Notes under the pieces: generated by a model
What the model saw: only the letters and a program-made list of their open reading frames with translations
What the model was told of the DNA's origin: nothing
The model's database searches: none
Origin: Ariolimax columbianus
Lineage: Eukaryota; Mollusca; Gastropoda; Stylommatophora; Arionidae
Length of the DNA stretch: 64,000 bases
NCBI GenBank assembly: GCA_036924085.1
Contig: JAVGWX010000004.1
Coordinates: 43,294,793 to 43,358,792 of the forward strand
Direction of reading: 5' to 3'
Shown: one piece after another, positions 44,601 to 55,519 of the stretch
Layout of the letters: each line of letters opens with the position of its first letter
Position numbering within the stretch: position 1 is the first letter of the stretch
Made by a program: the position numbers and the translations under genes

Positions 44601-45884
44601 TTTCTATTAGATGTATCAGGCATGTGGCAAAACCCATGTCCTTCATTAAGTGCCACTCATTATACATTTATGTATAGGTTTGGTCAATTTGATGGCAGAA
44701 TGTTAAGTTTTAACAAAATACAAGCAATCTTACCAATGCTAAGATGTTCAATACATTGTCCTCCATTACTTTTCGGTCACAACTTTTCGAACGCACAAGT
44801 TTATATTTTTCTATATAACCCTTTTGCGGATCTGTAGGAAAAATTAATTTACTAAAGAATTCGTTACTTTTTTTGAAGTCGACACGTTGAGTCAAAGCTG
44901 ATATATCATTGAATTACATTTTGTAGGGCTATCTAACAGTTGTATTTGTTTTTGTTTGTAATGCTATAAATTCAATGATATTTATTTTACTGAATTCCAA
45001 GCTCTCAAAATGTTTCAAATATTATTTCAGTACAGTTTTGTTTAGTTTTGCGATTGTGGTTTGAATTTTATTCTTTTATTGAGTTGCTTGCAGTTGTATC
45101 AAATTTGTGTTTTAATATCAGTCATGTTAAAGGATTTAGTAAAAATACAATTTAAAAAATAGGAGAGGCTGTAGACATCAACAATAATGTTTTCGATTCA
45201 GTTGACTTTAAAAATTTGTTTATTATGTTGATGCTTTGTCTTTTGAACAAAAAGTGCACCTGAAAAAAAAATGTCATGCAAAATTTACGCAGTTCAAAAA
45301 TTCTTTCTTGACAGTCAAATTCAAAAACGTAAAACACCTACCCTAAGGTATTTAGCTTTTATAACATTACACGATGAATTGGTAAATAGTTACAGCTCAG
45401 AAGACAAAACGGAAACCTTGCACTAATTATTGGCTTTCATTGCAGATAACGACCTCTAAACAGTGTATGAATAAACGGCAAGTTGCTGCAACTGATTCTC
45501 AGTATTCCATTGAGCTCGGTCAGTGCAGAACGTTCAATAAGTTCATTGAAAATAATTGAAATACATCTGCTTAATTCTATGACCAGTAATAGACTTTCCA
45601 ATCTGTCTACTATTTCAAAGGAAAAGGAACTTTCTTGAAAGTGCGCTCAAAATCAAGTGTTAAAGTAGGGTGTGATAGATATTTTTTTCATAATTGAAAC
45701 AAAGACGCCTAGAACTGATTTACAAGAAAATGTAGACAACTGTGATGAACTACGTCGACAGCATGAGTTTCAACTACTTATTCAGCACAAACACGAAGTA
45801 CTTTTCATCATTTTTTAGACATCTTTAAGTGTGCCTCTTTATGTTCATGACTCAGCTTAACCTAAAATTATCATCTCTCTTCGC
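44601..45884. other. AT-rich intergenic, no gene recognised
   Basis: Several T-rich and A-rich runs. No motif was seen on either strand. Confidence 0.5.
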
Positions 45885-46190
45885 TACTGATGACTTGGTC
45901 ATATTCGTATGGCAGATCGCATTTCCAAAGATGTCCTCTATGGACAGTTCGCTGATGGCCACAAATTAGTCGGTTGACTACTGCTATGGCTCACAGATGT
46001 TTTAAAGCGTGATATGAAGGCACAAGACACGAGTCTGACATCTTGGGAAAGCTAAGATGCAGACCGATCCAAGTGGAGGTGTACCCTGAAGGGCCATCTG
46101 ATTATGGGTTAAAAGTAGCTCTTGCAACACGAAGAAGTGAGCAAACAACGCCGCACGAAGAAAGCAAAGAGAAAAAAAATGGACTAGAGG
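45885..46190 (+). pseudogene. LINE family 3, C-terminal fragment (downstream piece)
   Basis: The + frame reads GHIRMADRISKDVLYGQFAD, GHKLVG, stop, LLLWLTDVLKRDMKAQDTSL, TSWES, stop, DADRSKWRCTLK, then a basic QRRTKKAKRKK tail. The family pattern is GHVxRMxDxRIPKxxLYGEL, GxRxxGRPxLRYKDVxKRDLKA, SWExxAxDRSxWR and a basic terminus. It starts at the motif where the fragment at 42,950-43,200 stops. Confidence 0.78.
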
Positions 46191-46264
46191 GCTAGTGTAG
46201 CCAGTCTTGACTGAAAGGGGCTACTATCAATCAATCGATCTATCATTCCTCCAGGCCGCCAGTC

Positions 46265-46405
46265 GGTCCGTCCATCCATCCATCCATCTATCTATCTTCA
46301 GTCCACTTATGTCGTTAGAAGGCGTGGGGAGGTATGACCTCCTTTGTTTCATTTTGTTTTGGCAGGTGAAAATCCACTAGTGACTTACCAGGTCAGTCAT
46401 GAAAG
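46265..46405 (+). repeat. Dispersed repeat F, copy 1, with CCAT microsatellite
   Basis: A CCAT/CTAT run (46,268-46,300) leads into CACTTATGTCGTTAGAAGGC, a T-rich block, then GGCAGGTGAAAATCCACTAG and TGACTTACCAGGTCAGTC. The same order is found at 58,478-58,600 (+) and, reversed, at 49,340-49,465. Too short and unstructured to classify. Confidence 0.7.
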
Positions 46406-47339
46406 GGGCTAATACTAGTTTTAAATGTGTATTCACCGATGACCCATTCTCTCAGGTGTTCCTCCCTGTTGTTCCCTGTTCCTCCCTGTTGTTCCAGGGA
46501 AGTGTTGGATTATGTGAACAACTGGTTCATAGACTGAAGTATCATGCAAGAGACGTTCATTCATTGACCTCAGAATGACACCTATATCCATTACCAATGT
46601 GCACATTAATGGTTCCTTTAATGCCAGGACGTCAACTGATTCATTGAATGTGTCTGGAGTTTCGTGGCGTTGTTTCTAACACAATGTAACCTTTTAAGAC
46701 GAAAGAAGTAATTAAAGATAAAAGTATGGCTTCATCCTCTAAATCGGCTGGACAACGAAGCTCTAGTAAGCCAGTTACACGTTAGTTACCGCAAAGGATT
46801 CTGAGCCTGTGCTGTACAATGAGCCCATATGGTAGTCTAATCAAGCCTATTGGACAAGTGTGTCAGTTCGGTTTGGGCACAAATACTAAAACAATTACAT
46901 ACCTTACGACCAAAGCGAAACTCTTTTCAGAACAAAAATAATACTCTCAATACAGCCTTTTTAATTTATGTTGTCTGCTGGGCGGGAGAAGGGAGGGTGG
47001 GGGTGTCCGCAGTGGGGAGGAAAGAGTCATATATAGGAATCGTAAATAAAGACCATTAGTCTCTATATGTGTGTATATGTTTATAACTATACACATATAG
47101 GGTGGAAATATAGAAGGAGAGAAACTAACACATATGGAGGAAACATGTGTATATGATGCAGTAAAAATTGAGAACTTATCTCACCCATGAAATTACCAGA
47201 ACAACAGACAGTAGTGTTTCAATAAATATATTGTACAAGTGTTATAACGTTGAACAAAATGTGACACTAAGCTGACTTTATATTTATACTGACCCATTGG
47301 TAATGGCCAATGTTGTCTTAATGATACTCATTCTATTTG
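46406..47339. other. Intergenic, no gene recognised
   Basis: There is a duplicated GTTCCTCCCTGTTGTTCC phrase at 46,456-46,495 and a small self-complementary TATA/CATATAT region at 47,060-47,100. Nothing coding. Confidence 0.5.
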
Positions 47340-47692
47340 TAATCATTACCCAGTGGTCTCGAAGAAAGGTGTTTGCCTCGGGTGCTGAAGGTCACGGGTG
47401 GGGACCAGGATTTTTTGACGTGGATCATTCGGTAAAAATGTTCCCTGATTTATTAAAAGTGAGATCAGACACCCGTGTGCAGTCGCGCACGTTAAAGATC
47501 CCTTAGTTGGAAATCGAAAAGATTAGGCTTAACGGCCATTGCTTGGGCAAAATTCAAATTAAAAATGTTAATCAAATTATTCTAGGAATTTTCGACCAGA
47601 AGAGAATATGTAAAAAAAAAGAGGACTGTGTGGCAATAACATCAGGTTTTGGTTATATGGTTAGCAGAGTGGCATATATGGCGCCTTACTGC
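47340..47692 (+). repeat. SINE family E, copy 1 (tRNA-derived)
   Basis: Head: CCCAGTGGTCTCGAAGAAAG, GTGTTTGCCTCGGGTGCTGA and AGGTCACGGGTGGGGACC, the layout of a tRNA-type Pol III head (A-box-like GTGGTCTCG, eroded B-box). Body: AAAATGTTCCCTGATTTATT, GATCAGACACCCGTGTGCAG, CGCACGTTAAAGATCCCTT, ATTATTCTAGGAATT, then AATAACATCAGGTTTTGGTT and GGTTAGCAGAGTGGCATA. It aligns for about 350 bases with the reversed copy at 58,611-58,975. Confidence 0.85.
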
Positions 47693-47694
47693 TG

Positions 47695-49240
47695 GTCTCA
47701 TCATCAATCAAGCTGGTTGCTCCCATCGGTACACAGACCATCGACAACATCTCGCCAGCGTACGCGGTCACGGGCTGCTGTTTCTGCCTCTCTCCAGGTG
47801 TAAGCATTTCATTTTAGCTCCTTCTCACATTCTCATCTCCATGTATTTTGGGGGTTTTTGCTCTCTCTCTCTCTTTTCTCCTGAGGATTCCATGCAAGAG
47901 CCTGTCTGGCTATGTTAGATCGTGCCTCCCGCAGCGTATATCCTATCCAGCCCCATTTTCTTTGCTTAATTTGTTGTTCCAATTACGGTTGTTGGCTCCT
48001 TTCCCACAAGTCTTCATTCCTCACCTCACCATGTCCTGCCACTTTATGCCCATTATCCTCCGTTGGCATCTCTTAACGAAGGACTGGAGTTTTTGTTGCA
48101 AGACCTTGGTCGTTCTCCATGTCTCCGCTCCATACAGCAACACCGACTTGACACTTGCGTTGAATATTCTAATATTGGTGTGAATCTTGATATCTTTGGA
48201 TCTACATATATTGTTTAGTGTCAGAAATGCCCATCGTACCTTTCCGATTCTGATCCTTACATCTGCATCTTTACCTCCTGATGTGTCTATTGTGCTGCCT
48301 AAATAGGTAAAGGTATCCACTTCCTCCAACTGCTCTCCCTCCAGCATATTTGGTTCTTTGCTGTTAGTGTTGAGTTTAAGAAGCTTGATTTTCTTCATGA
48401 TGACGTTCAGTACCAGTTTCGCCGATTGTTCTTTCACCCTATCAAGTTTCTCTTGCATTTCACTATTACTGTGTGAAAAAAGTACCAGATCATCTGCGTA
48501 GTCCAGGTCCTCCAATTGTGACAATAGTATGCACTGAATACCAGTTGTTTTGCCTTCGATTGATGTCTTCATTATCCAATCTATAGCCAACAAGAATGGG
48601 AAAGGTGAGAGCAGGCATCCCTTTCTCACCACTGTTTGCATCCCGAAGTTGTTAGTCAGTACTCCTTCATGTACCGCTCTACTAACTGTCTCTTTGTACA
48701 TATTCTGGATGAGGGTTGTGTACTTCTCTGGTATCCCATAGTGTCTCAACGGTTGCCATAGAGTACTTCGATCCATACTGTCAAACGCCTTTTCATAGTC
48801 TTTACAATTTGCGTATATGGATGATTTCCATTCAATGCTTTGTTTGACTATGATGCGTAGTGTAGCTATATGATCTGTGCATGATCTTCCTGGCGAAATC
48901 CTGCCTGTTCCTCTCTGAGCGTTTTGTCTACTTCAGTTTTTAATCTGTCCAAGATGATTATGTTGAATATCTTGCCGGGCACCAACATCAATGTAACCCT
49001 CCTATCATTGCTGAAATCTGCCTGGTGCCCCTTCTTAGGCAGTTTAATCAGAAAACCTTCTCTCCATTCTGATGGCACTCTTTCATCCTGCCAGATCTTC
49101 TTGAAACATTCTTGCAATGTATCAGTGGTGGCCTTAGCTATATCTGTCGTTATGGCTTCTGCGGTTATTCCATCTGGTTCTGCCGCTTTCCCCTCTCTTG
49201 AGTTTGGATATGTCCCTTTGGATTTCTATATTACTTAGTG
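47695..49240 (-). pseudogene. RTE-type LINE, RT to C-terminus, broken
   Basis: Minus strand: ECFKKIWQDERVPSEWREGF and LIKLPKKGHQADFSNDRRVT (RT start, 49,100), EEQAGFR (48,880), DYEKAFDSMDRSTLW (first catalytic aspartate, 48,790), VVRKGCLLSPFPFLLAIDWI, LEDLDYADDLVLFSHSNS (catalytic YADD, near 48,500), EEVDTFTYLGSTIDTSGGKD, SVLLYGAETWRTTK, then VRNEDLWE, KWGWIGYTLREARSNIARQA, WNPQEK, NTWRWE and RVRWRDVVDGLCTDG at about 47,720. The 251-residue frame at 48,021-48,776 is the largest intact piece. R-K-G-C replaces the usual R-Q-G-C. Frameshifts near 48,020 and 48,860 and stops downstream kill it. Confidence 0.92.
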
Positions 49241-49339
49241 GGTTTCGTCCAAGTTGGTCTTCATTGCTCTAATTTACGCTACCACCACCATCAGTCCTAA
49301 AAATAGTCGATCAAATATTCAAAGGACTACCAACGTAAC

Positions 49340-49465
49340 GGTTAATAAGAGATACTAGGATTGACCTGGCAAGTCACCAGCGGATTTTCGCCTGCCAAAA
49401 TATATGAAACAAAAGAGGTCACACTTCCCTAAAACGTTTAACTACACAAGTGGAATAAAGATAGA
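49340..49465 (-). repeat. Dispersed repeat F, copy 2
   Basis: Reverse orientation: GACCTGGCAAGTCACCAGCG, GATTTTCGCCTGCCAAAA, a GAGGTCACACTTCC block, and GATAGATAGA at the end. Matches 46,265-46,405 and 58,478-58,600. Confidence 0.7.
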
Positions 49466-49489
49466 TAGAATCATAACTCATTATCCCGA

Positions 49490-49868
49490 GGGGTCTGTCA
49501 GGGTCTTTGTTTGTGACAAGTACAAGAATACCACCACTGCCTCACAGAGAGCATGTCGTAAGAGGCGACTAGCTGTGTGACAACACCGGCCATGGTTAGG
49601 GGATTTGTTTTTAGAGCAGCATAGATGACGCCTAACAGGCTGCGGGTCTACTTTGCTCTAGTGTTTGGGTCTATTAAAATGGACTCGCATATCGTTTAAC
49701 CACCCTCTGTAAGCGCTTGTCTCAAGTCAGTGGAGTAATAAGCTGCTTGAGCCTAGCCCGCTAAGCAGGAAAACCTTCTCCCGGCTACATTCAGCTCACA
49801 CCAGACCTGGGACCTGCACATGGTCATCTGTCCCTGTAAAAGCACGGGTCGACTAAGACTAAGACTCA
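49490..49868 (+). repeat. Dispersed repeat I, copy 2
   Basis: Full-length partner of 17,815-18,195 (GTCTTTGTTTGTGACAAGTA, CACTGCCTCACAGAGAGCAT, GTCGTAAGAGGCGACTAGCT, AGGCTGCGGGTCTACTTTGC, GCTAAGCAGGAAAAC, GACCTGGGACCTGCACATG, GTCGACTAAGACTAAGAC). It ends exactly where the RTE LINE 3' end at 49,869 begins. Confidence 0.85.
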
Positions 49869-51260
49869 TTATCATGTATCATGTCCTTTGTAGAACGTCG
49901 CTTTTATAACAACCGATCTGTAAGACACTCGATCTCTAGCCAGAACTCCCGCTTCTGTCGTTATCTTCAGGACCTCCGAAATGTCTTCTGTGCATCTTCT
50001 CCTTAGCCTGCCATTGTGTAGCTTTTCACGCACCATACCGTTCATTATCAGTCTCTCCAAGCCATTTTGACGTTTGATGTGGCTAAAATGTTTTAGCTTT
50101 CTGGAAAAGATATTATTTACTAACCAATTTTCCTCGATATCCAGTTTTTGTTGGAAATCTGCATTTTCCCTCTTTCCATTGTTCACGGTATTTTGAGCAC
50201 CCTTCTGTAGCATTTTAGTTCAACAGATTAAATCCTTTTCTTAAGTGTTTGTGTGATGGTCCACGTTTCAGACCCCTATGTTGCCACTGGGAATATGCAA
50301 GTTCGCAGCAATTTTATGTTCGTCATCTTATTAGAGTTCTGCTATACGTTTTTCATTGTATTCAACCCCTGCAGTGCCATATCCCTTTGCGATCTTACTT
50401 GTTTCAGGCAATCTCCATTGTTTCCTATAATTGAGCCAATGTACTCAAAACTTGTGACTTTCTCAATTTTCGGTTGATCAAGAATAACTTTAGGTTTGGT
50501 CTTTGTCTTGTCAGTGTTCATTATTTTGGTTTTACTTATATTCTGTTACAGATTTTGGTCTTCGCTGTGTTGTTTTACAGACATGATCATCCGTTCCAGC
50601 CCTGCAGCGCTCTTTGAGAGAACAACAGGGTCATCTGTAAATCTGAGCTCTGGTATCTCGTTCCCACCGATTGTTAGCTTGTCACACTTTCCATCGTTTT
50701 GGACGTTCGTCATTATAGATTCGGCATATATATTGAATAGATAAAGGGAGAGTAGGCATCCCTGTCTTACGCCGATTTAAATTTCAAACCAGTCTGACGT
50801 TTCGTCGGCTATTCTGACCGTAGCGTGTTGTTCCTGGTGATTCGATAAAGTGAACCAAATGCGTTGGGTACCCCATGTCTCTCATCATGATCCACAACGC
50901 TTGGTGTTGCACACAGTTGAACGCTTTCGTGTAATTTATAAAGCAAGTGTGTACGTCCACACGGCACTCTCTACATATTTCTAAAATATTTCTTATGTTA
51001 AGGATGTGATCCCTCTTGCCCAAACCATTTCTAAAACCCGCCTGTGCTTCATGGACCTCCTGGGTGATCTTATTGTCTAGCCTCTTCATGACGATCCATA
51101 AAATGATTTTACTGATATGACTTATTAAAGAGATGGTTCGATAATTGGTGCATTGCTTCAAATGGTCATTCTTGGGAAGAGGTACATACACAAATCTTGT
51201 TCATACTGTTAGACACATTGCACTGTGCCAGACCTTTTTACAAAGTGCGTTAAAGATGCT
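49869..51260 (-). pseudogene. RTE-type LINE, RT N-terminal half plus C-terminus
   Basis: Minus strand: MYVPLPKNDHLKQCTNYRTI, SLISHISKIILWIVMKRLDN, EAQAGFRNGLGKRDHILNIR and CFINYTKAFNCVQHQALWIM (RT motifs; family FIDYxKAFDxVxH, so D is replaced by N in both places). A degraded palm follows, without a readable YADD. The C-terminus is at 49,872-50,213: LKHFSHIKRQNGLERLIMNG, MVREKLHNGRLRRRCTEDIS and VIKATFYKG. It ends in GTTCTACAAAGGACATGATA, the same 3' terminus as the LINE at 43,260-44,600. Confidence 0.88.
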
Positions 51261-51439
51261 GACACTGGCTTCCAATCCTGCTGGAATAAATCGAATAATG
51301 ACTACATTATTACTATGTGGATGAATTTCTTGTTTGTTATTGTCCTGCTGGTATTCTAGCTACATGTCTTATAAGTAGTTAAGCTTTCTTTTTGTCTTTG
51401 TATACATCATGTCCTCAAAATAAATATTTATCTCGCTCT
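51261..51439. other. Short connector, nothing recognised
   Basis: No feature seen. Confidence 0.4.
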
Positions 51440-51550
51440 CTTTAGCTCTCTTTATCTCTATCTCTCTCTCTTTTTCTCTTTCCCACTCTTTATATATATA
51501 AATATATGCGTGCGTGCGTGCGTGCGTGTGTGTGTGTGTGTGCGTGCGTA
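51440..51550. repeat. Compound microsatellite (CT)n, TATA, (GCGT)n, (GT)n
   Basis: CT-rich run, a short TATATAAATATA, then GCGT tetranucleotides and a GT run. It lies directly upstream of the left mariner terminal repeat. Confidence 0.95.
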
Positions 51551-51699
51551 ACTAAAAGTTTGGGTGGAGAGGGGAGAAGGATGGGGAGTTCCAATAAAAC
51601 TGATACTTTTTGTTCTAGTTATACCTGAATGGGTTATAGTGTGCTAGAACTACTATCATTGCCATGGACCAGCAACATAACAAATAAATAAAAATGGCG

Positions 51700-52360
51700 G
51701 ACAACATTGTTAGTGATTACATGAGACGGCGTGTTGTGACTTTGTTTCTTGTGAAAGAAAGCGTGAGTCCTGCAAACATTTACAAAAGACTGCAATCACA
51801 ATACGATGATGAAACACTCAGCTACATTAAGACGTTTTAATGATGTAAACGTTTTAGAGAAGATCATACATCCGTGAGTGATGATCCCGGCTGTGGTGGC
51901 TCTCAACCCTTCACAGTCATTCCTCTTTAATATCCAAATTGTAGAACGTCTTATCCTGAAAAATCGACGCATAACCTGTCGCGAAATTGCACAAGAAGGA
52001 AGTCTTTCTCTGGGTACATGAACACTATTATTCGTGAACATTCACATTTTCGGAAGTTTATTGCACGTGTGGTTTGATCAGAAACGGCGTCCTGCTCTGC
52101 AATATAGCGCTTGATCTCATACTGCTTACCGTAAGATGTGCCATCTGCAACCACTCGACTGGTAGGTAATACCACATCTACTTTACAGCTAAGACCTCGT
52201 TCCAAGCCATTTCCACCTATTTGGACACCAATTAGAATCTCTGGAAAGTCATTTCAGGACGTGAAACAGACTGTCCTGGATTGGTTCAGACATACTGACA
52301 CATTATTCTACGCTGAAGCTTTTCAAGCGTTACTCAAACTCTGGGATGAGTGTATAAAAG
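51700..52360 (+). pseudogene. Mariner transposase, deleted and broken
   Basis: Plus strand: MADNIVSDYMRRRVVTLFLV, ANIYKRLQSQYDDETLSYIK (HTH), VSDDPGCGGSQ, IVERLILKNRRITCREIAQE, EHSHFRK; then a deletion of roughly 430 bp removes the first catalytic aspartate. The reading resumes at LQYSA (family LQDNA, so the second aspartate is Y), then a shifted-frame PHPPYSPDL-like box, and finally DVKQTVLDWFRHTDTLFYAE, AFQALLKLWDECIKV, where the C-terminal codons run straight into the 20-bp array. Two in-frame stops lie near 51,838. Confidence 0.92.
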
Positions 52361-55300
52361 TTGGGATAAGTGTAAAAACTCTGGGATAAGTGTATAAAGG
52401 TTGGGATAAGTGTATAAACTCTGGGATAAGTGTATAAAGGTTGGAATAAGTGTATAAACTCTGGGATAAGTGTATAAAGGTTGGAATAAGTGTATACACT
52501 CTGGGATAAGTGTATAAAGGTTGGGATAAGTGTATAAACTCTGGGATAAGTGTATAAACTCTGGGATAAGTGAATAAACTCTGGGATATGTGTATAAACT
52601 CTGGGATAAGTGTATAAACTCTGGGATAAGTGTATAAACTCTGGGATAAGTGTATAAACTCTGGGATAAGTGTATAAACTCTGGGATAAGTGTATACACT
52701 CTGGGATAAATGTATAAACTCTGAGATAAGTGTATAAACTCTGGAATAAGTGTATAAACTTTGGGATAAGTGTATAAACTCTGGGATAAGTGTATAAACT
52801 CTGGGATAAGTGTATAAACTCTTGGATAAGTGTATAAACTCTGGACACTCTAAGTGTATAAAGGTTGGGATAAATGTATAAACTCTGGGATAAATGTATA
52901 AACTCTGGGATAAGTGTATAAACTCTGGGATAAGTGTATAAACTCTGGGATAAGTGTATAAACTCTGGGATAAGTGTATAAATTCTGGGATAAGTGTATA
53001 CACTCTGGGATAAGTGTATAAACTCTGGGATAAGTGTATAAACTCTGGGATATGTGTATAAACTATGGGATAAGTGCATAAACTCTGAGATAAGTGTAAA
53101 CACTCTGGGATAAGTGTATAAACTCTGGGATAAGTGTCTAAATTATGGGATAAGTGTATATACTCTGGGATAAGTGTATAAACTCTGGGATAAGTGTATA
53201 AACTCTGGGATAAGTGTATAAACTCTGGGATAAGTGTATAAATTCTGGGATAAGTGTATACACTCTGGGATAAGTGTATAAACTCTGCGATAAGTGTATA
53301 AACTCTGGAATAAGTGTATAAACTTTGGGATAGGTGTATAAACTCTGGGATAAGTGTATAAACTCTGGGATAAGTGTATAAACTCTTGGATAAGTGTATA
53401 AACTCTGGACACTCTAAGTGTTTAAAGGTTGGGATAAATGTATAAGCTCTGGGATAAATGTATAAACTCTGGGATAAGTGTATAAACTCTGGGATAAGTG
53501 TATAAACTCTGGGATAAGTGTATAAACTCTGGGATAAGTGTATAAATTCTGGGATAAGTGTATACACTCTGGGATAAGTGTATAAACTCTGGGATAAGTG
53601 TATAAACTCTGGGATAAGTGTATAAACTCTGGGATATGTGTATAAACTATGGGATAGGTGCATAAACTCTGAGATAAGTGTATAAACTCTGGGATAAGTG
53701 TATAAACTCTGGGATAAGTGTATAAATTATGGGATAAGTGTATAAACTCTGGGATAAGTGTATAAACTACGGGATAAGTGTATAAACTCTGGGATAAGTG
53801 TATAAACTCTGGGATAAGTGTATAAACTCTGGGATAAGTGTATAAACTCTGTGATAAGTGAATAAACTCTGGGATAAGTGTATAAACTCTGGGATAAGTG
53901 TATAAGCTCTGGGATAAGTGTATAAACTCTGGGATAAGTGTATAAACTCTGGGATAAGTGTATAAAGGTTGGAATAAGTGTATAAACTCTGGGATAAGTG
54001 TATAAAGGTTGGAATAAGTGTATACACTCTGGGATAAGTGTATAAAGGTTGGGATAAGTGTATAAACTCTGGGATAAGTGTATAAACTCTGGGATAAGTG
54101 TATAAACTCTTGGATAAGTGTATAAACTCTGGACACTCTAAGTGTATAAAGGTTGGGATAAGTGTATACACTCTGGGATAAATGTATAAACTCTGAGATA
54201 AGTGTATAAACTCTGGAATAAGTGTATAAACTTTGGGATAAGTGTATAAACTCTGGGATAAGTGTATAAACTCTGGGATAAGTGTATAAACTCTTGGATA
54301 AGTGTATAAACTCTGGACACTCTAAGTGTATAAAGGTTGGGATAAATGTATAAACTCTGGGATAAATGTATAAACTCTGGGATAAGTGTATAAACTCTGG
54401 GATAAGTGTATAAACTCTGGGATAAGTGTATAAACTCTGGGATAAGTGTATAAACTCTGGGATAGGTGAATAAACTCTGGGATATGTGTATAAACTCTGG
54501 GATAAGTGTATAAACTCTGGCATAAGTGTATAAACTCTGGGATAAGTGTATAAACTCTGGGATAAGTGTATAAACTCTGGGATAAGTGTATACACTCTAG
54601 GATAAGTGTATAAACTCTGAGATAAGTGTATAAACTCTGGAATAAGTGTATAAACTTTGGGATAAGTGTATAAACTCTGGGATAAGTGTATAAACTCTGG
54701 GATAAGTGTATAAACTCTTGGATAAGTGTATAAAATCTGGACACTCTAAGTGTATAAAGGTTGGGATAAATGTATAAACTCTGGGATAAATGTATAAACT
54801 CTGGGATAAGTGTATAAACTCTGGGATAAGTGTATAAACTCTGGGATAAGTGTATAAACTCTGGGATAAGTGTATAAATTCTGGGATAAGTGTATACACT
54901 CTGGGATAAGTGTATAAACTCTGGGATAAGTGTATAAACTCTGGGATAAGTGTATAAACTCTGGGATATGTGTATAAACTATGGGATAAGTGTATAAACT
55001 ATGGGATAAGTGTATAAACTCTGGGATAAGTGTATAAACTATGGGATAAGTGTATAAACTATGGGATAAGTGTATAAACTCTGGGATAAGTGTATAAACT
55101 TTGGGATAAGTGAATAAACTCTGGGTTAAGTGTATAAACTCTGGGATAAGTGTATAAGCTCTGGGATAAGTGTATAAACTCTGGGATAAGTGAATAAACT
55201 CTGGGATAAGTGTAAACACTCTGGGATAAGCGTATAAACTCTGGGATATGTGTATAAACTCTGGAATAAGTGTATAAACTCTGGGATAAGTGTGTAAACT

Positions 55301-55419
55301 ATTGGATAAGTGTATAAACTCTGGGATAAGTGTATAAACTCTGGGATAAGTGTATAAACTCTGGGATAAGTGTATAAATTCTGGGATAAGTGTATAAACT
55401 CTGGGATAAGTGTATAAAG
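52339..55419. repeat. 20-bp satellite array, ~154 units
   Basis: The unit is CTGGGATAAGTGTATAAACT, with variants (GGTTGGGATAAG, TTGGGATAAG, CTTGGATAAG, GGGATAAATG, GGGATATGTG). Read on + in phase with the transposase it codes L-W-D-K-C-I, the mariner C-terminal motif; the first unit still reads LWDECIK. The unit has no stop on the minus strand in any frame, so three-unit (60-bp) periods give very long minus-strand frames of repeated EFIHLSQ, SLYTYPR and VYTLIP. These are not genes. A marker variant, CTGGACACTCTAAGTGTATA, recurs at 52,841, 53,405, 54,129, 54,313 and 54,737, showing higher-order duplication. Confidence 0.97.
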
Positions 55420-55519
55420 GTTGCAAGAGATTATATAGAATAATAAATTGCATTTTGACTAATTGAAAAAAAAGAATGTACCTCTAAAAAAAGTTCCGGT
55501 TTGACTTGAATGCCTCTAG

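Larger units (their letters stand above)
51580..55519 (+). mobile_element. Mariner element inflated by an internal satellite
   Basis: The left TIR (from about 51,580: GTTCCAATAAAACTGATACT, then TTTTGTTCTAGTTATACCTG) matches the end of the mariner at 11,743-13,044 (GTTCAAATCAAACCGGGACT, TTTTGTTCTAGTTCTACCTG). The right TIR at 55,490-55,519 reads, inward, CATTCAAGTCAAACCGGAAC. Between them are the transposase relic (+), a 3.1 kb 20-bp array, and the ordinary mariner 3' untranslated stretch GTTGCAAGAGATTATATAGA. Without the array the element would be about 0.9 kb, shorter than 1.3 kb because of an internal deletion near 52,060. Confidence 0.92.

Noticed and set aside
52323..55453. Very long minus-strand open frames (up to 446 codons) that look like a large repetitive protein
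   Set aside because: They are produced entirely by the 20-bp satellite, which lacks stops on that strand in any phase. Several frames overlap in different phases, and the array sits inside a mariner element.
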